DNA of 64,000 nucleotides, taken from positions 1 through 64,000 of the forward strand of contig CAZTDN010000017.1 in NCBI GenBank assembly GCA_964611895.1, in the 5' to 3' direction. The first letter of the stretch is position 1. Every line of letters starts with the position of its first letter. The position numbers were made by a program, and so were the translations under genes. Of the stretch, positions 8,532 to 16,540 are shown piece by piece. This DNA is from JAIEOG01 sp964611895. GTDB lineage: Bacteria > Bdellovibrionota > FAC87 > UBA2466. The notes beneath the pieces are model-generated. The model worked only from the letters and a program-made list of their open reading frames with translations, had not been told where the DNA came from and searched no databases.

Positions 8532-9266
8532 ATGCGGTACTACCTAGCCAAAAAGCGGGTCTTTGACCTGGTTGTTTGTCTTCTGGCGGCTCCCCTTTGG
8601 GTGCCTGTCTTGGTACTGCTTTCGGTGCTGAATCTCGTTTTTTCGGGGCTCCCCATTTTTTACCTTTCGATGCGTCGTGTCTACCAGGGGCGGTGTTTAA
8701 GGGTATTGAAGTTCCGCACAATGGTCCCAAATGCCTCGGCTATCGCCAATCGGGACACCATTCCCGTTCAAGAACAACGCTTTTTGAATATCCCCACGAC
8801 TTCGCCACTCTATACGCCGATCGGGAGGTTGTTCGAACGCTACTCACTGACTGAGCTTCCCCAGTTGCTCCATGTTCTATCGGGCAAAATGAGTCTGGTG
8901 GGTAGCCGACCGTTACCCGAAAATGTGGTGAACGCACTGAAAGAAAAATTTACGAATGTAGAGGATCGTTTTTTAACAAAAGCGGGATTGACCGGTTTTG
9001 CGCAGGTGATGGATCGTGAGCTGGTTTCAGATGAGTTGCGGCTCCGAGTAGAAAGTGCGTATTGCCAGCACTGTCTAGACGCCTATTCCGTTCGATTGGA
9101 TCTCTTGATTTTAATATCGACGGTATTGTTTGTTTTCAAGCTGCGTAAGCCCCTTACCATTGAGCAAGTCGATGCGCTTTTGCACAAGGCTTCACTTCGA
9201 GCTATTTTTTGGAGTAAGCGCACAGGGCCCGATGCCTCGTTTCGGGAAGCGCACACGCGAGTTTGA
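8532..9266 (+). CDS. Monotopic phosphoglycosyl transferase (bacterial sugar transferase), altered catalytic dyad
   Basis: The product is about 244 residues, the size of a minimal PglC/WbaP-type enzyme that moves a sugar phosphate from a nucleotide sugar to undecaprenyl phosphate. Family features are the N-terminal basic residues and membrane-embedded helix (RVFDLVVCLLAAPLWVPVLVLL), LKFRTM, ELPQLLHVLSGKMSLVGSRPLP and GLTGFAQV. The catalytic Asp-Glu dyad expected as S-L-D-E-L-P reads S-L-T-E-L-P here (Thr107-Glu108), so the nucleophilic Asp is missing. It may be inactive, altered or regulatory. ATG 8532 directly follows the stop of the SDR-like gene; a GTG at 8529 is an alternative. The 3' end overlaps the convergent lipoprotein gene by 65 bases. 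Confidence 0.85.
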   Translation: MRYYLAKKRVFDLVVCLLAAPLWVPVLVLLSVLNLVFSGLPIFYLSMRRVYQGRCLRVLKFRTMVPNASAIANRDTIPVQEQRFLNIPTTSPLYTPIGRLFERYSLTELPQLLHVLSGKMSLVGSRPLPENVVNALKEKFTNVEDRFLTKAGLTGFAQVMDRELVSDELRLRVESAYCQHCLDAYSVRLDLLILISTVLFVFKLRKPLTIEQVDALLHKASLRAIFWSKRTGPDASFREAHTRV

Positions 9267-9996
9267 TGATAACTCGATTGAATGCCCGACTCTGAGGCGA
9301 AATTTCATATAGTTGAGCAGGGGAGACTATCGTCTTTCCGCCGCGTTCGATGGTCAAATAAACCCGATTGGGATCGGGTGCAATGTGCAGCTCGTGCTCA
9401 AGCTCAGGCAAGGTGTGAATGGGAACGCTACCCACTTGCAGGATGATGTCCCCTCGCTGCATAGGGACTCTATCTCCAGGCGCGGGATGAGCGTTTTGGA
9501 CCAAAACCATCTCCGAGGTCTCTGTCTTTAGCTGGTGGAGCGCGGCACCCAATGTGTAAACGTGGTCTGTGCAAGTAAATGCCGTGTCGTAGGTTGCGTG
9601 GCGAAAATACTCCGGGCGAGAGTGAGCGGGTTTACCAAGCGAAGTTTCGAAGACACCCAGGTAACTCATCTCGGGGTTAGTAAAATAGCTCTCACTTAAA
9701 TAGTTCGCAAAGCTGGTACGCCGATTAGAGCCGGGGACCGATCGATCCACAGCCCCCCAGAAACGAGCGAAAAAATTGCCTTTTTCCAGGCAGTATTCTA
9801 CCGCCCGAAAATGGGAGAGCAATTCTGCCTTTTTGGGGGGGAGTTCCCCCTTCGTCTCGTACCGAGCGATGCGAATGTTTTCGTTCAAGATTTCGTCGCT
9901 ATAGCCGCCGGTTTCGGGGGAATGCACTGAATAAAAAGATCGGTGCGCGCAGCTTTGGATGGCAAACAGGCAGAATGTGAGCACGGCGACGCGCAT
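9202..9996 (-). CDS. PDZ-domain lipoprotein
   Basis: The product is 264 residues. The N-terminus (MRVAVLTFCLFAIQSCAH) reads as a lipoprotein signal with a somewhat atypical lipobox (IQSC), so anchoring through Cys16 is likely. Residues about 175-225 have the fold signature of a PDZ domain (RGDIILQVGSVPIHTLPELEHEL, then a YLTIERGGK strand), which in envelope proteins usually binds C-terminal peptides. The central part, with several Tyr and His residues, is unrecognised. No protease domain is present, unlike the HtrA at 12640. The gene is divergent from the ABC-F gene with 74 bases between, and its 3' end overlaps the sugar transferase. Confidence 0.75.
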   Translation of the reverse strand: MRVAVLTFCLFAIQSCAHRSFYSVHSPETGGYSDEILNENIRIARYETKGELPPKKAELLSHFRAVEYCLEKGNFFARFWGAVDRSVPGSNRRTSFANYLSESYFTNPEMSYLGVFETSLGKPAHSRPEYFRHATYDTAFTCTDHVYTLGAALHQLKTETSEMVLVQNAHPAPGDRVPMQRGDIILQVGSVPIHTLPELEHELHIAPDPNRVYLTIERGGKTIVSPAQLYEISPQSRAFNRVIIKLACALPETRHRALCAYSKK

Positions 9997-10070
9997 AGGT
10001 TCCTCGCTTCCTTATCGGCAGAAACCGTCGAATTTCTTAGCGAACATTCCATTTTATTTCGGAATCTGGT

Positions 10071-11660
10071 ATGAGCCTCTCCATGATAAGCACATCCAAT
10101 CTGACCATGTCGTACGGCGGCAGACGCCTATTTGAAGAAGTAGAGATAAAGTTCGTTCCGGGGAACTGCTATGGCCTTATCGGAGCCAACGGGGCCGGGA
10201 AGTCGACTTTTCTCAAAATCCTCGCTGGGCAGATTTCGCCGACTTCGGGGTCGGTGAACATCACTCCTGGGGAACGCATGGCGTTCTTGCGTCAGGATCA
10301 TTTTGAATTTGATGAGCAGGTCGTTCTAAAGACCGTGATCTTAGGGCAACCTCGCCTGAGTGCGTTGATGGACGAGCGCGAGGCTCTCTATGCCAAAGAA
10401 GAATTTTCGGCCGAGGACGGCGACCGGGCCTCCGAGCTCGAAGAAGAGTTTGGAGATCTGAACGGGTGGGAAGCAGAATCCAATGCGGCCGTGCTCTTGG
10501 CCGGACTTGGGATCGAGACGGAGCTGCACTCCAAAAAAATGAAAGAGCTTAAAGGCGCGGACAAGGTAAAAGTGCTCTTGGCCCAAGCCCTATTTGGCTC
10601 TCCAGATATCTTGCTTTTGGATGAACCGACCAACCATTTGGACGCGGCAGCGATTCGTTGGCTAGAAGAGTTTTTGTTTGATTACGACAAGACCGTTATC
10701 GTTGTCTCTCACGACAGGCATTTCTTGAATAAGGTCTGCACGCATATTGCGGATATCGACTTTGGAAAGGTCCAGCTCTATTCCGGCAACTACGATTTTT
10801 GGTATGAATCGAGTCAGCTAGCCCTGCGAATGGCTCAGGAAAAACACCGCAAGTCCGAAGAAAAAGCCAAAGAGCTCAAAGAGTTTATTGCGCGGTTCAG
10901 TGCCAATGCATCGAAATCGAAACAAGCGACGTCGCGAAAAAAGCAGTTGGAGAAACTCACGCTAGATGACATTAAACCCAGCACGCGCAAGTACCCTTTT
11001 GTCGGATTTACCCCAGAGCGGGAAGCCGGGGACCAGTTGCTGCGCGTACAGAACCTATCCAAAGCCTTGGAAGGCGCGGAGGTTCTGAATAACGTCAGTT
11101 TCGAAATCAAAAAAGGCGATAAAGTGGTTTTCGTCGGCAACGAAGTCGCTATTAGCACCTGCTTTAAAGTTCTGATGGGCGAGTTGCCCGCAGATGGAGG
11201 GCAGTTTTCGTGGGGAATTACGACGTCACAGGCTTTTTTCCCCAAAGACAATGCCGAGTATTTCCGCAATCCAGAACTGACGCTGATAGATTGGCTGCGG
11301 CAGTTTTCGGAGGATCAAACCGAGACTTTTATTCGAGGTTTCTTGGGGCGCATGCTCTTTTCTGGGGAAGAATCCCAAAAGAAAGTGTCCGTTCTTTCTG
11401 GGGGCGAGCGGGTGCGCTGCATGCTAGCGCGCATGATGCTGAGCAAGGCCAACGTCTTGATCTTGGATCAGCCCACGAACCACTTGGACCTGGAATCCAT
11501 CACCGCAGTGAATAACGGTCTGATTCGATTCCCGGGAACGATCTTATTTGCTTCTCACGATCATCAGTTCAATCAGACTGTTGCTAACCGCGTGATCGAA
11601 ATCACAGGGCGTGGCGCAGTCAGCCACGACATGTCTTATGATGAGTATTTAGGTCTTTAA
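10071..11660 (+). CDS. ABC-F family ATPase with one degenerate ATP site
   Basis: The product is 529 residues with two nucleotide-binding domains and no membrane part, the YbiT-like layout of ABC-F proteins, which act at the ribosome. NBD1 has an intact Walker A (GANGAGKST, 38-46) and Walker B (LLLDEP, Glu185), but its signature is LKGAD (160-164) instead of LSGGQ. NBD2 keeps LSGGE (442-446), but its Walker A is GNEVAIST (356-363) and its Walker B ends in Gln467 instead of Glu. The linker at 250-300 is the usual charged interdomain helix pair. The ATG at 10083 (MISTSNLTMSYGG) is an alternative start. A hairpin with a T run follows the stop. Confidence 0.92.
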   Translation: MSLSMISTSNLTMSYGGRRLFEEVEIKFVPGNCYGLIGANGAGKSTFLKILAGQISPTSGSVNITPGERMAFLRQDHFEFDEQVVLKTVILGQPRLSALMDEREALYAKEEFSAEDGDRASELEEEFGDLNGWEAESNAAVLLAGLGIETELHSKKMKELKGADKVKVLLAQALFGSPDILLLDEPTNHLDAAAIRWLEEFLFDYDKTVIVVSHDRHFLNKVCTHIADIDFGKVQLYSGNYDFWYESSQLALRMAQEKHRKSEEKAKELKEFIARFSANASKSKQATSRKKQLEKLTLDDIKPSTRKYPFVGFTPEREAGDQLLRVQNLSKALEGAEVLNNVSFEIKKGDKVVFVGNEVAISTCFKVLMGELPADGGQFSWGITTSQAFFPKDNAEYFRNPELTLIDWLRQFSEDQTETFIRGFLGRMLFSGEESQKKVSVLSGGERVRCMLARMMLSKANVLILDQPTNHLDLESITAVNNGLIRFPGTILFASHDHQFNQTVANRVIEITGRGAVSHDMSYDEYLGL

Positions 11661-11690
11661 CCCAGCTTGACTGGGGTGTGTCTTTTTTTT
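11661..11690 (+). terminator. Rho-independent terminator of the ABC-F gene
   Basis: A short hairpin (CCCAG, loop CTTGA, CTGGG; 11661-11675) begins right after the stop codon and is followed seven bases later by eight consecutive T. The stem is only five base pairs, so the termination strength is uncertain. Confidence 0.6.
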
Positions 11691-11705
11691 GGTGGGTATT
11701 TGCTC

Positions 11706-11717
11706 TAGAATTCGGGG
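11706..11717 (+). promoter_or_regulatory. -10-like box directly before the FkbM gene
   Basis: TAGAAT (11706-11711), preceded by TGCTC, lies six bases before the ATG at 11718. If it is a real -10 element, transcription would start at or next to the start codon, giving a leaderless mRNA. There is no good Shine-Dalgarno sequence, only a GGGG run abutting the ATG. Confidence 0.4.
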
Positions 11718-12614
11718 ATGAGCACAGCCACCCTAATCGAACGCCTGCAAAACTTTGAAGTCAACTCCTCCGTCGCACGGCAAGTTTTGTCTGTCTATTA
11801 CAAGGAAGGCAAACGGTACCGGCTTTGGGCGGGGCCGCTGCTCGGCATGACGCTCGAGTACGATGCCAACGTGAACTACCATGTGATCCTGGGACTCTGG
11901 GAGGCGAAGAGTTATCGGTTTTTGCGTCGGTTTTTTCGGGATGCGAAGGTGCTCAGGCGCGGTATGGTGGTGGCGGACCTGGGAGCGAATCTGGGGTATT
12001 TTTCACTTTGGATGCACCGACTGCTCGAACCTTTGGATGGCAAGGTCGTTGCCTTCGAGCCATCGCCTTCGATCTTGCCCATGCTTCGCAGAAACCTACG
12101 CGAAAATGCCGCCCGCACCGTGAAGCTAGCTGAGATCGCGTGTTCTGATGCGGACGGGGAAGTGGAATTTTTTGTGGGCGATCACCACCATATTTCTTCG
12201 CTCGTTGAAAACTGGGCTTCACAGGGCCGAAGCCATATTTCTGCCGATAGACGCGTGGTGGTGCCAAGCACCACGTTAGATTCGTATTTTTTTGAAGGAC
12301 CCGGAAAAGCTGTGGGCAGTCCTGATTTGATCAAAATCGATATCGAGGGCGGTGGAGTATTTGCGTTGAAAGGAATGGATCGTTGCCTGACGAGCAAACG
12401 GCCTTTGATTTGGATGGAGTCCCATACTCCGCACGAAGACAGAGCGATCAGTGATCTTTTATTGAAGCACGACTACCAAGCGTATCGATTGCAAACCAAG
12501 TCTTTGGTATCTGAACGGGGAAAAGTGCACCCACACCCTGCGGGCGTGTGGGGCACTCTCTTGCTTTTTCCACGGGAGAAGACATCGGCCCTAAAGTGGG
12601 CATTAGACGGTTGA
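11718..12614 (+). CDS. FkbM-family methyltransferase
   Basis: The product is 298 residues and a SAM-dependent methyltransferase of the FkbM type, which methylates hydroxyls of sugars or polyketides. The SAM-binding motif is VVADLGANLGYFSLWM (about residues 83-98), with the acidic end of strand 2 at AFEPSP. The later DLIKIDIEGGGVFALKGM segment is the FkbM family hallmark. There is no signal peptide. It is not in an operon with its neighbours: a terminator precedes it and the HtrA gene converges on it 25 bases after the stop. A role in decorating the surface glycan is inferred from the many glycan genes in the window. Confidence 0.85.
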   Translation: MSTATLIERLQNFEVNSSVARQVLSVYYKEGKRYRLWAGPLLGMTLEYDANVNYHVILGLWEAKSYRFLRRFFRDAKVLRRGMVVADLGANLGYFSLWMHRLLEPLDGKVVAFEPSPSILPMLRRNLRENAARTVKLAEIACSDADGEVEFFVGDHHHISSLVENWASQGRSHISADRRVVVPSTTLDSYFFEGPGKAVGSPDLIKIDIEGGGVFALKGMDRCLTSKRPLIWMESHTPHEDRAISDLLLKHDYQAYRLQTKSLVSERGKVHPHPAGVWGTLLLFPREKTSALKWALDG

Positions 12615-12639
12615 AAAAAAAGTTTGTCGGTTTGATGCA

Positions 12640-13848
12640 TCACCCCCTTTCTTCAGTCATTTTCTCTGAAAGACTTCCGATCTTGACCAAGACCTGACGC
12701 CGTTTTCCATCGCGGTAGTTGACTAGGTTCAATGCAATCGAATCGCCCGGGCGATAGGTGGTAATGAGTCGTTGGACTTCTTCGACCTTGGAAACCTTGC
12801 GATCGCCAATCTGGACGATCGCATCGCCCGCATGAATACCGGCTTTGTCCGCAGGGCTGTTTTCCTGGACCTCGTGTACGACCACGCCAGTCTCGATTCC
12901 AAATTCTTTGCGCATTTCGTTGTTGAGCGGCTGGATCGCAACGCCCAACCAGCCGCGTACGACTTTGCCGTCTTTTAAGAGGGTTTGGACGATCTTGTTC
13001 GCCAAATTTGACGGAATCGCAAAACCGATTCCCATGTAACCGCCGCTCTGTGTGTAGATTGCGGTATTGACTCCAATGACTTTTCCATCGGCTGAGCAAA
13101 GTGGCCCGCCGGAGTTGCCTGGATTGATGGCGGCATCTGTCTGCAGGAGTTCATAGCCAAAATCGGCTCCCATGAGTCGAGAGGCGTTGCGGCCCTTGGC
13201 GCTGACAATCCCAGCCGTCACGGAATGTGTCAGCATGAATGGACTGCCAATCGCGATGGCCGCATCGCCCACCTCCACAGAATCAGAATCAGCCCATTCC
13301 ACAGCGGTGAGAGGGCGATCGGTTTCTATTTTGAGCACCGCTAAATCCGTGCGGGGGTCTGTCCCTAAAATCTTTGCTGGAATTTCTTCAGACTCATCGT
13401 CCAGCAGTACTGAGACTTGGGTAGCTCCTTTGACGACGTGGTAGTTCGTCACGAGTGTTCCATTTTTGTCGATAATGAACCCGGAGCCCGAGCCTTCGCG
13501 GCGGGGTGCAGAAAAGCCAAACTGTTCCAGAAACTCCTGCATTCCCTCCTGGGATTGAGCCCCTTTCTGCCTTCCAAAATGGCGTGAGGGAGCTTCGTGT
13601 TTAGATTTGATGGTAATTACCGACGGCCCCACTGTTCGTGCTACGGCGCGAAAATCGGCTGCATTTTTCTGCAGAGTAGAGCCTTCAGGAGAGGGGAGTG
13701 CTGGAGGCGGAAGTGGCGAAGCCACTGCCGCTTTCTCCAGCACCATGGGGTGTTTAAGCTGACTTCCCAGAATGGCACCGCCGATACCGGCGGTGAGGGC
13801 GGTAGCAGCGAGGGAAAATAAATAACCGTTTCTAGTGCGCTGAGCCAT
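12640..13848 (-). CDS. HtrA/Deg-family serine protease with one PDZ domain
   Basis: The product is 402 residues. The start at 13848 is set by GGAGGA six bases upstream; a longer frame begins earlier but lacks a ribosome site. An N-terminal hydrophobic segment (about 9-29) acts as anchor or signal, followed by a Pro-rich linker. The trypsin-like domain carries the full triad: His137 (VTNYHVV), Asp168 (RTDLAVL) and Ser246 (GNSGGPL). A single PDZ domain follows (about 295-390). One PDZ plus an N-terminal anchor resembles DegS more than DegP. Envelope protein quality control is the expected role. It is divergent from the exported protein gene at 14065. Confidence 0.92.
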   Translation of the reverse strand: MAQRTRNGYLFSLAATALTAGIGGAILGSQLKHPMVLEKAAVASPLPPPALPSPEGSTLQKNAADFRAVARTVGPSVITIKSKHEAPSRHFGRQKGAQSQEGMQEFLEQFGFSAPRREGSGSGFIIDKNGTLVTNYHVVKGATQVSVLLDDESEEIPAKILGTDPRTDLAVLKIETDRPLTAVEWADSDSVEVGDAAIAIGSPFMLTHSVTAGIVSAKGRNASRLMGADFGYELLQTDAAINPGNSGGPLCSADGKVIGVNTAIYTQSGGYMGIGFAIPSNLANKIVQTLLKDGKVVRGWLGVAIQPLNNEMRKEFGIETGVVVHEVQENSPADKAGIHAGDAIVQIGDRKVSKVEEVQRLITTYRPGDSIALNLVNYRDGKRRQVLVKIGSLSEKMTEERG

Positions 13849-14064
13849 GTATTCCTCCGGGCTGCATAAGCAGCGTTTCAATGCAGAGACGCAGAAGGAT
13901 CAGAAAGTGTGACGCTGGCGCAGCGCGGTGTATTCTGTCGGCGGGTGGGTAAGATTTACTTCGATGTCAAACGCAAGTACAATAAGATCTTAAAAGAGTG
14001 CGAACCTCTACGGCGTATTCTTGGCCTAGAACTTGCGACATAAAATTCCCGGAGGCATTGCCTA

Positions 14065-15186
14065 ATGAACTCGAAAAAATTCTTGCTGAGCACCGCGGCT
14101 GTATTCTTGTTGGCCCAAACGCAACTTCTGGCTGCAGGGGGGCGCTCGGGCGTAAGCACTAAGACCGAAAAACCCGCTGGTGTCACAGGAAAGTCGGGCG
14201 GCGACAGCGCTGCAGACAGCCAGCGAGACTTTGAGGCGGGCAGAGCGCGCGCTGGAAGCGGCACGGGAGCCGCGACTGGAACTGCGGCGGGCGCAACGAC
14301 TGCACCCACAGCCCGGACCATGCCTCCAACGGGCGGACATGCGACCACGCCTAAGATTAACTTGAACGGTCCCAAGGCGGGGGCGGGCTCGGTAGCTGGG
14401 GGAGTAAAAAGTGGCGGAGGGCGCCCTGTAGACCCACAAGATTTTCAAAACAAGCAAGAGCTGATCGGAAAAGAAATTGGCGTTCCGGTAGACGATCGCC
14501 CAGCAAAGATCTCGGACTCGGTGCGAAAAGAAGGAGAAGCGGTTGATAGGGAGAAGTTTGGTACCGCTGTAAAATCTTTGCAGCAGTATTACAGTCGAAC
14601 TAACCTCAAGCAGAAGGCGGAGTTTGACTATCTGATGGGTAAGATTTCAACTGAAAAGCTCAGCGGAGTTGAGAAGGAGCAGCTGGAAACTGCAATCTCT
14701 CTGGCTTTGGCGAGGTTTACTGATGCCAACGGCAAGATTGATACAGAGGGCTTGGAAAATTGGGGGAAAGCTTTAACGGACTTGAAAGCGGATTTGGAAT
14801 CGGGGGATGCGGACGTTCGTCAAAATGCGATAACCTTTTTGATGGGAGCCTCGATTCTTTACGGAGCGAAAGAGGGTGGCGGTTTTAACGCGGCTCGAAA
14901 GCAGTTTCATGATCTGAAATCGGATAAGTCTCAGGCTGACGGACTTTCCGGTTTTATTGAGTTGATGAGCGCTGCCTCCCGAATTGGCGCCAAGGAAATT
15001 GTCAAACAACAGAAGGCCGGTTCGGTAGATTTTGGTAAGGTGGAGAGCCACACACTAGACGTCTTGACAAGATGGATGGCATTTAGAACGAGCAAAGATC
15101 CAAGTCTGAAAAATGCCGAACTGACTAAAACGGTGACCTTTTTGCGTTGTGAATGCATAGGGAAAGAAGCTACCTGCAAGAGGTAG
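14065..15186 (+). CDS. Exported hypothetical protein with low-complexity linker
   Basis: The product is 373 residues with a signal peptide (MNSKKFLLSTAAVFLLAQTQLLAA, cleavage near residue 24) and GGAGG nine bases before the ATG. Residues about 25-120 are Ala/Gly/Thr/Ser-rich with little hydrophobic content, probably a disordered linker. Residues 125-350 are helical and charged. The last 15 residues hold the only Cys residues (RCECIGKEATCKR), a compact cluster that may form disulfides. No family is recognised. The metallophosphatase-like lipoprotein starts 18 bases downstream, so the two are probably one operon. Confidence 0.75.
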   Translation: MNSKKFLLSTAAVFLLAQTQLLAAGGRSGVSTKTEKPAGVTGKSGGDSAADSQRDFEAGRARAGSGTGAATGTAAGATTAPTARTMPPTGGHATTPKINLNGPKAGAGSVAGGVKSGGGRPVDPQDFQNKQELIGKEIGVPVDDRPAKISDSVRKEGEAVDREKFGTAVKSLQQYYSRTNLKQKAEFDYLMGKISTEKLSGVEKEQLETAISLALARFTDANGKIDTEGLENWGKALTDLKADLESGDADVRQNAITFLMGASILYGAKEGGGFNAARKQFHDLKSDKSQADGLSGFIELMSAASRIGAKEIVKQQKAGSVDFGKVESHTLDVLTRWMAFRTSKDPSLKNAELTKTVTFLRCECIGKEATCKR

Positions 15187-15203
15187 TCTTTCCATCTCGG
15201 TTT

Positions 15204-16349
15204 ATGTCGCCAAAGATAAAATCTTTCTTTCTCGGCCTCTGTGGTGCAGCTTTTTTGGTCGGGGCCTGCGCGGGAGTCCCCATTTCAGGCACAAACAGCC
15301 CGAAGCTAAGGCTGGCTTTTACATCTAATCCAAGCCTGGAGATGGAGCCTTGCGGTTGCAGTCTGTTGCAGGCAGGCGGGGTCGATCGAGCATTCAATGT
15401 TGTTTCCAAGTTTCGCAGGGATAATCCTGAGGGGACTTTTCATTTTTGGGTGGGAACAACTTTTGTTTCTCTGGAAGCCCTTTCGCCGGTTTCCCGGGAC
15501 TTTCAGGAGCGCAGACGTAGTGAGTTTGCTGAAGTCGCGCGCGAGATGGGCGTGAAGACCATCGTACCATCTGGGGAGGATGGTAGCCTAGGTTCTGAAG
15601 AGCTTTTGCGACTTCAGCGCCAGGCAAGAGTCACCTTTCTGAGCGCCAACTTGGCGGGGATGGATGGCAAACCCCTGTTCCCTCCCTATGAATGGTTGGA
15701 GATAGGCGGAAGTAAAATTTTAGTCTTTGGACTTTCTGGTGGCCCCTCTTCTACCTGGCCGCTCGACAAGAGTGTTCAGCTATTGCCTTTTTCGACAGCA
15801 CTCGAGCCTGTGCGCCGTGCAATGCTTTCTAAGCCAGACCAAGTAATTCTGCTTTCGAATATTTCGGAGGAAGATAGAGCCTTGGTCGCAAAGTTAGTCC
15901 CAGAAACGAGTATTTTTTTGGGGGGTGACTTTTCAGAAGAGCCGATGAGTATGGCCCGGCGTTTGGATCCTTTTCGTTTAAGTTTTGTGACCATTGGGAG
16001 AGGTCGGTCATTGGGTTGGCTTCAAATTGAGGCGAATTCGAAGAAGGCTTTTTTTAACTCAGATCTCTCGAAGATTGAAATAATACAGCGAGACGCTCTT
16101 CTAGCAGAAAAGCGCTCCCTTTCCCATGGAGCCCGTTTGACAAAACCGCAGCGGAATCGGCTCCGCCAGGTGGAGGCACAGCTGTCTCATCTGGCCAAGT
16201 TCCAGTTGGAACCAACCGAAAATGCAAATCGGTATTTGTCAGGGATGGAGCTTTTGACTCCGGAGTATGGTGTCCCGGAAAATCCTATTTCAGAACGGAT
16301 TCGAAACTTTAAGAAGAAGATACGAGACCTTGCTGTCAGTTTGGAATAG
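15204..16349 (+). CDS. Metallophosphatase-like (5'-nucleotidase-type) lipoprotein
   Basis: The product is about 381 residues. ATG 15204 gives a lipoprotein signal (FFLGLCGAAFLVGACAG, lipobox VGAC). The segment right after it (LRLAFTSNPSLEMEPCGCS...GG) resembles a group of UshA-like metallophosphatases that carry a conserved E-P-C-G-C motif. The phosphatase core is recognisable in outline (an inserted GEDGSLGSEELLRL segment, FLSANL, a KILVFGLSG strand and VILLSNISEED), but the classical GNHD/GHxH metal ligands are poorly kept, so activity is doubtful. The C-terminal third is a charged helical tail. It follows the exported protein gene by 18 bases. Confidence 0.6.
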   Translation: MSPKIKSFFLGLCGAAFLVGACAGVPISGTNSPKLRLAFTSNPSLEMEPCGCSLLQAGGVDRAFNVVSKFRRDNPEGTFHFWVGTTFVSLEALSPVSRDFQERRRSEFAEVAREMGVKTIVPSGEDGSLGSEELLRLQRQARVTFLSANLAGMDGKPLFPPYEWLEIGGSKILVFGLSGGPSSTWPLDKSVQLLPFSTALEPVRRAMLSKPDQVILLSNISEEDRALVAKLVPETSIFLGGDFSEEPMSMARRLDPFRLSFVTIGRGRSLGWLQIEANSKKAFFNSDLSKIEIIQRDALLAEKRSLSHGARLTKPQRNRLRQVEAQLSHLAKFQLEPTENANRYLSGMELLTPEYGVPENPISERIRNFKKKIRDLAVSLE

Positions 16350-16353
16350 GGAG

Positions 16354-16392
16354 CTCCCTCAGGTACCCACTTACTTTTGGCACCTGAGGGAG
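16354..16392 (+). terminator. Inverted repeat after the metallophosphatase-like gene
   Basis: An 11-base perfect inverted repeat (CTCCCTCAGGT at 16354-16364 and ACCTGAGGGAG at 16382-16392) has a 17-base loop. It begins four bases after the stop codon. No T run follows, so it may stabilise the 3' end rather than terminate. The CTCAGGTAC core resembles part of the repeat at 25995. Confidence 0.45.
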
Positions 16393-16462
16393 TGCCTCCA
16401 GGCGTATACTCCTTCGACAAAAGACGTGTTTTGTCACTTCACATTTCCCCATTATTTCCAGT

Positions 16463-16540
16463 AGATAGACCTCCTCTAACACGGCGTATACTTTGCACTC
16501 TAATGTGCCGATAAGCCAGCTGGAGGGGAGGGGTCTATCT
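16463..16540 (+). promoter_or_regulatory. Leader hairpin covering the ribosome site of the giant gene
   Basis: AGATAGACC (16463-16471) is the exact reverse complement of GGTCTATCT (16532-16540). The downstream arm runs into the first base of the TTG start codon. The pyrimidine stretch next to the first arm (TCCTCT) can pair imperfectly, with G-T pairs, with the GGAGGGGAGG purine run that serves as the Shine-Dalgarno sequence. The folded leader would hide both the ribosome site and the start codon, so translation control is plausible. The outer nine pairs are certain from sequence; the function is inferred. Confidence 0.55.

Noticed and set aside
10071..11660. ABC-F gene as a decaying pseudogene because of lost Walker and signature residues
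   Set aside because: The frame is full length, the other ATP site is intact and the losses all belong to one composite site, which fits specialisation better than decay.
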